DNA from: Chrysomallon squamiferum
Lineage: Eukaryota; Mollusca; Gastropoda; Neomphalida; Peltospiridae
NCBI GenBank assembly: GCA_012295275.1
Contig: CM022676.1
Coordinates: 3,689,758-3,724,757 of the forward strand
Direction: 5' to 3'
DNA length: 35,000 nt
Below, piece by piece: positions 32,890 through 35,000 of the stretch. The stretch's first letter is position 1. The number at the start of each line of letters is the position of its first letter. Both the position numbers and the translations under genes were made by a program. The notes under the pieces are model-generated. The model was not told where the DNA came from, searched no databases, and saw only the letters and a program-made list of their open reading frames with translations.

Positions 32890-33045
32890 TTTTCTTCTTC
32901 TTCTTCTTCTTCATCTTCTTCTAGTTCTTCTTTTCTGCTTTTTCTTCTTATTCTTCTTCTTCTTATTCTTATTCTGCTTTTTCTTCTTATTCTTCTTCTT
33001 CTTATTCTTATTCTGCTTTTTCTTCTTCTGCTTTTTCTTCTTCTT

Positions 33046-33116
<71 letters not shown>

Positions 33117-33120
33117 TTTG
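32890..33120. repeat. TTC pyrimidine tract with a 39-bp tandem unit, then (TTTA)n
   Basis: TTCTGCTTTTTCTTCTTATT recurs at 32933, 32972 and, shortened, 33011, a 39-bp period inside a TTC tract. TTC triplets 33027-33074 and TTTA tetramers 33075-33118 follow. Confidence 0.9.
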
Positions 33121-33480
33121 TTTTTCACTCTACAATAACCTGCGTTTATTTCAGTTTCACTAGTCGACATAATCTCTTCATTTTCAGTCGTTGTTGTCGG
33201 CATAATCTGTGTTTATTTTAGTCCTCGGTAATTAACATTTATTTCAGTTGTTTTCGTCTGCCTGATCTATTTGTTTCAGTCGTTATTAACCAGTGTTTAT
33301 CTCCTTCTCTCTCTCTCTCTCCTTCTCTGCCTGTCTCATTCATTTCTGTCTGTCTGTCTGTCTGTCTCTCTGCCCAGAGTGATATTTATTTATTTCATTT
33401 TGTGTCCTTATTATTTCCCTCTCTGTCGTCTTTTGTTTTTCTTTTTTTTTGTCTTCGTCTTAATGACTGGAAGATATACA
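33121..33480. other. Intron DNA with TTTCAGT motifs
   Basis: GTTTATTTCAGTTTCA-like phrases recur (about 33144, 33185, 33236, 33275), each close to TCGT or TTGTCG. TCTC and CTGT runs lie at 33306-33370. No exon seen. Confidence 0.4.
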
Positions 33481-33488
33481 CAGAGACA

Positions 33489-33578
<90 letters not shown>
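33489..33578. repeat. (CA)n(GA)n microsatellite
   Basis: CA 33489-33520 joined directly to GA 33521-33578. Confidence 0.95.
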
Positions 33579-34867
<1,289 letters not shown>

Positions 34868-34914
<47 letters not shown>

Positions 34915-35000
34915 TACACATACACATGCATACATACATAAACACATACACTACACACACGCAAAACATACATTCATATACATAGATCCCAATACACACA
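34868..35000. repeat. (CA)n and (CATA)n block at the window end
   Basis: CA run 34869-34907 followed by CATACA repeats, continuing past the window. Confidence 0.9.

Overview
The window looks like nuclear DNA of a marine invertebrate, most probably a mollusc and perhaps a coleoid cephalopod. It is AT-rich and loaded with microsatellites, homopolymer tracts and decayed repeats, with genes very far apart. No bacterial or organellar features are seen. The species guess is inference from the repeat texture, the very long intron and the invertebrate-type receptor; no taxon-specific sequence settles it.

Only one protein-coding exon can be supported: 23080-23649 on the + strand. It is the start of a D2-like dopamine (biogenic amine) GPCR: a long glycosylatable N-terminal tail, TM1, the first intracellular loop and TM2. 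It opens after a splice acceptor (exon from 23056) and ends in frame at a consensus GTGAGT donor. It is strikingly GC-rich and GC3-rich against its surroundings. The following intron fills the rest of the window (at least 11.35 kb); the next exon, which should carry TM3 and the DRY motif, is not visible. Upstream, 22020-22740 is a less repetitive, CpG-bearing stretch with a TATA-like box, repeated TCAGT initiator-like motifs and a small ORF in a strong start context, a plausible promoter and 5' leader.

Layout: 1-2450 holds low-complexity DNA and a 0.5-kb foldback element with 75-bp inverted ends; 2790-3290 is unique DNA starting with two perfect CRE palindromes; 3301-3650 is an 88-bp tandem repeat; 4224-4925 is a pogo/Tigger-like MITE remnant; 5930-6810 is a 38-bp minisatellite; 7389-7630 and 9961-10195 are two inverted copies of one dispersed repeat; 8384-8716 is a triplicated roughly 120-bp unit; 9170-9720 and 10500-10900 are unique DNA; 10900-18900 is mostly simple repeats separated by unique islands; 19100-20420 is unique DNA with a dense cluster of consensus transcription-factor sites; 20520-21010 is a purine tract; 21700-23055 leads into the gene. 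The intron (23650 onward) starts with a TTTA-rich satellite built around a hairpin core and later carries many long CT, CA and GA tracts and a CpG-rich island at 32480-32860.

No novel multi-gene system is visible. The observations most worth following are the receptor exon and its candidate promoter, the two pairs of inverted repeats (possible dsRNA-forming substrates if transcribed), the structured minisatellites and the clustered palindromic regulatory motifs.
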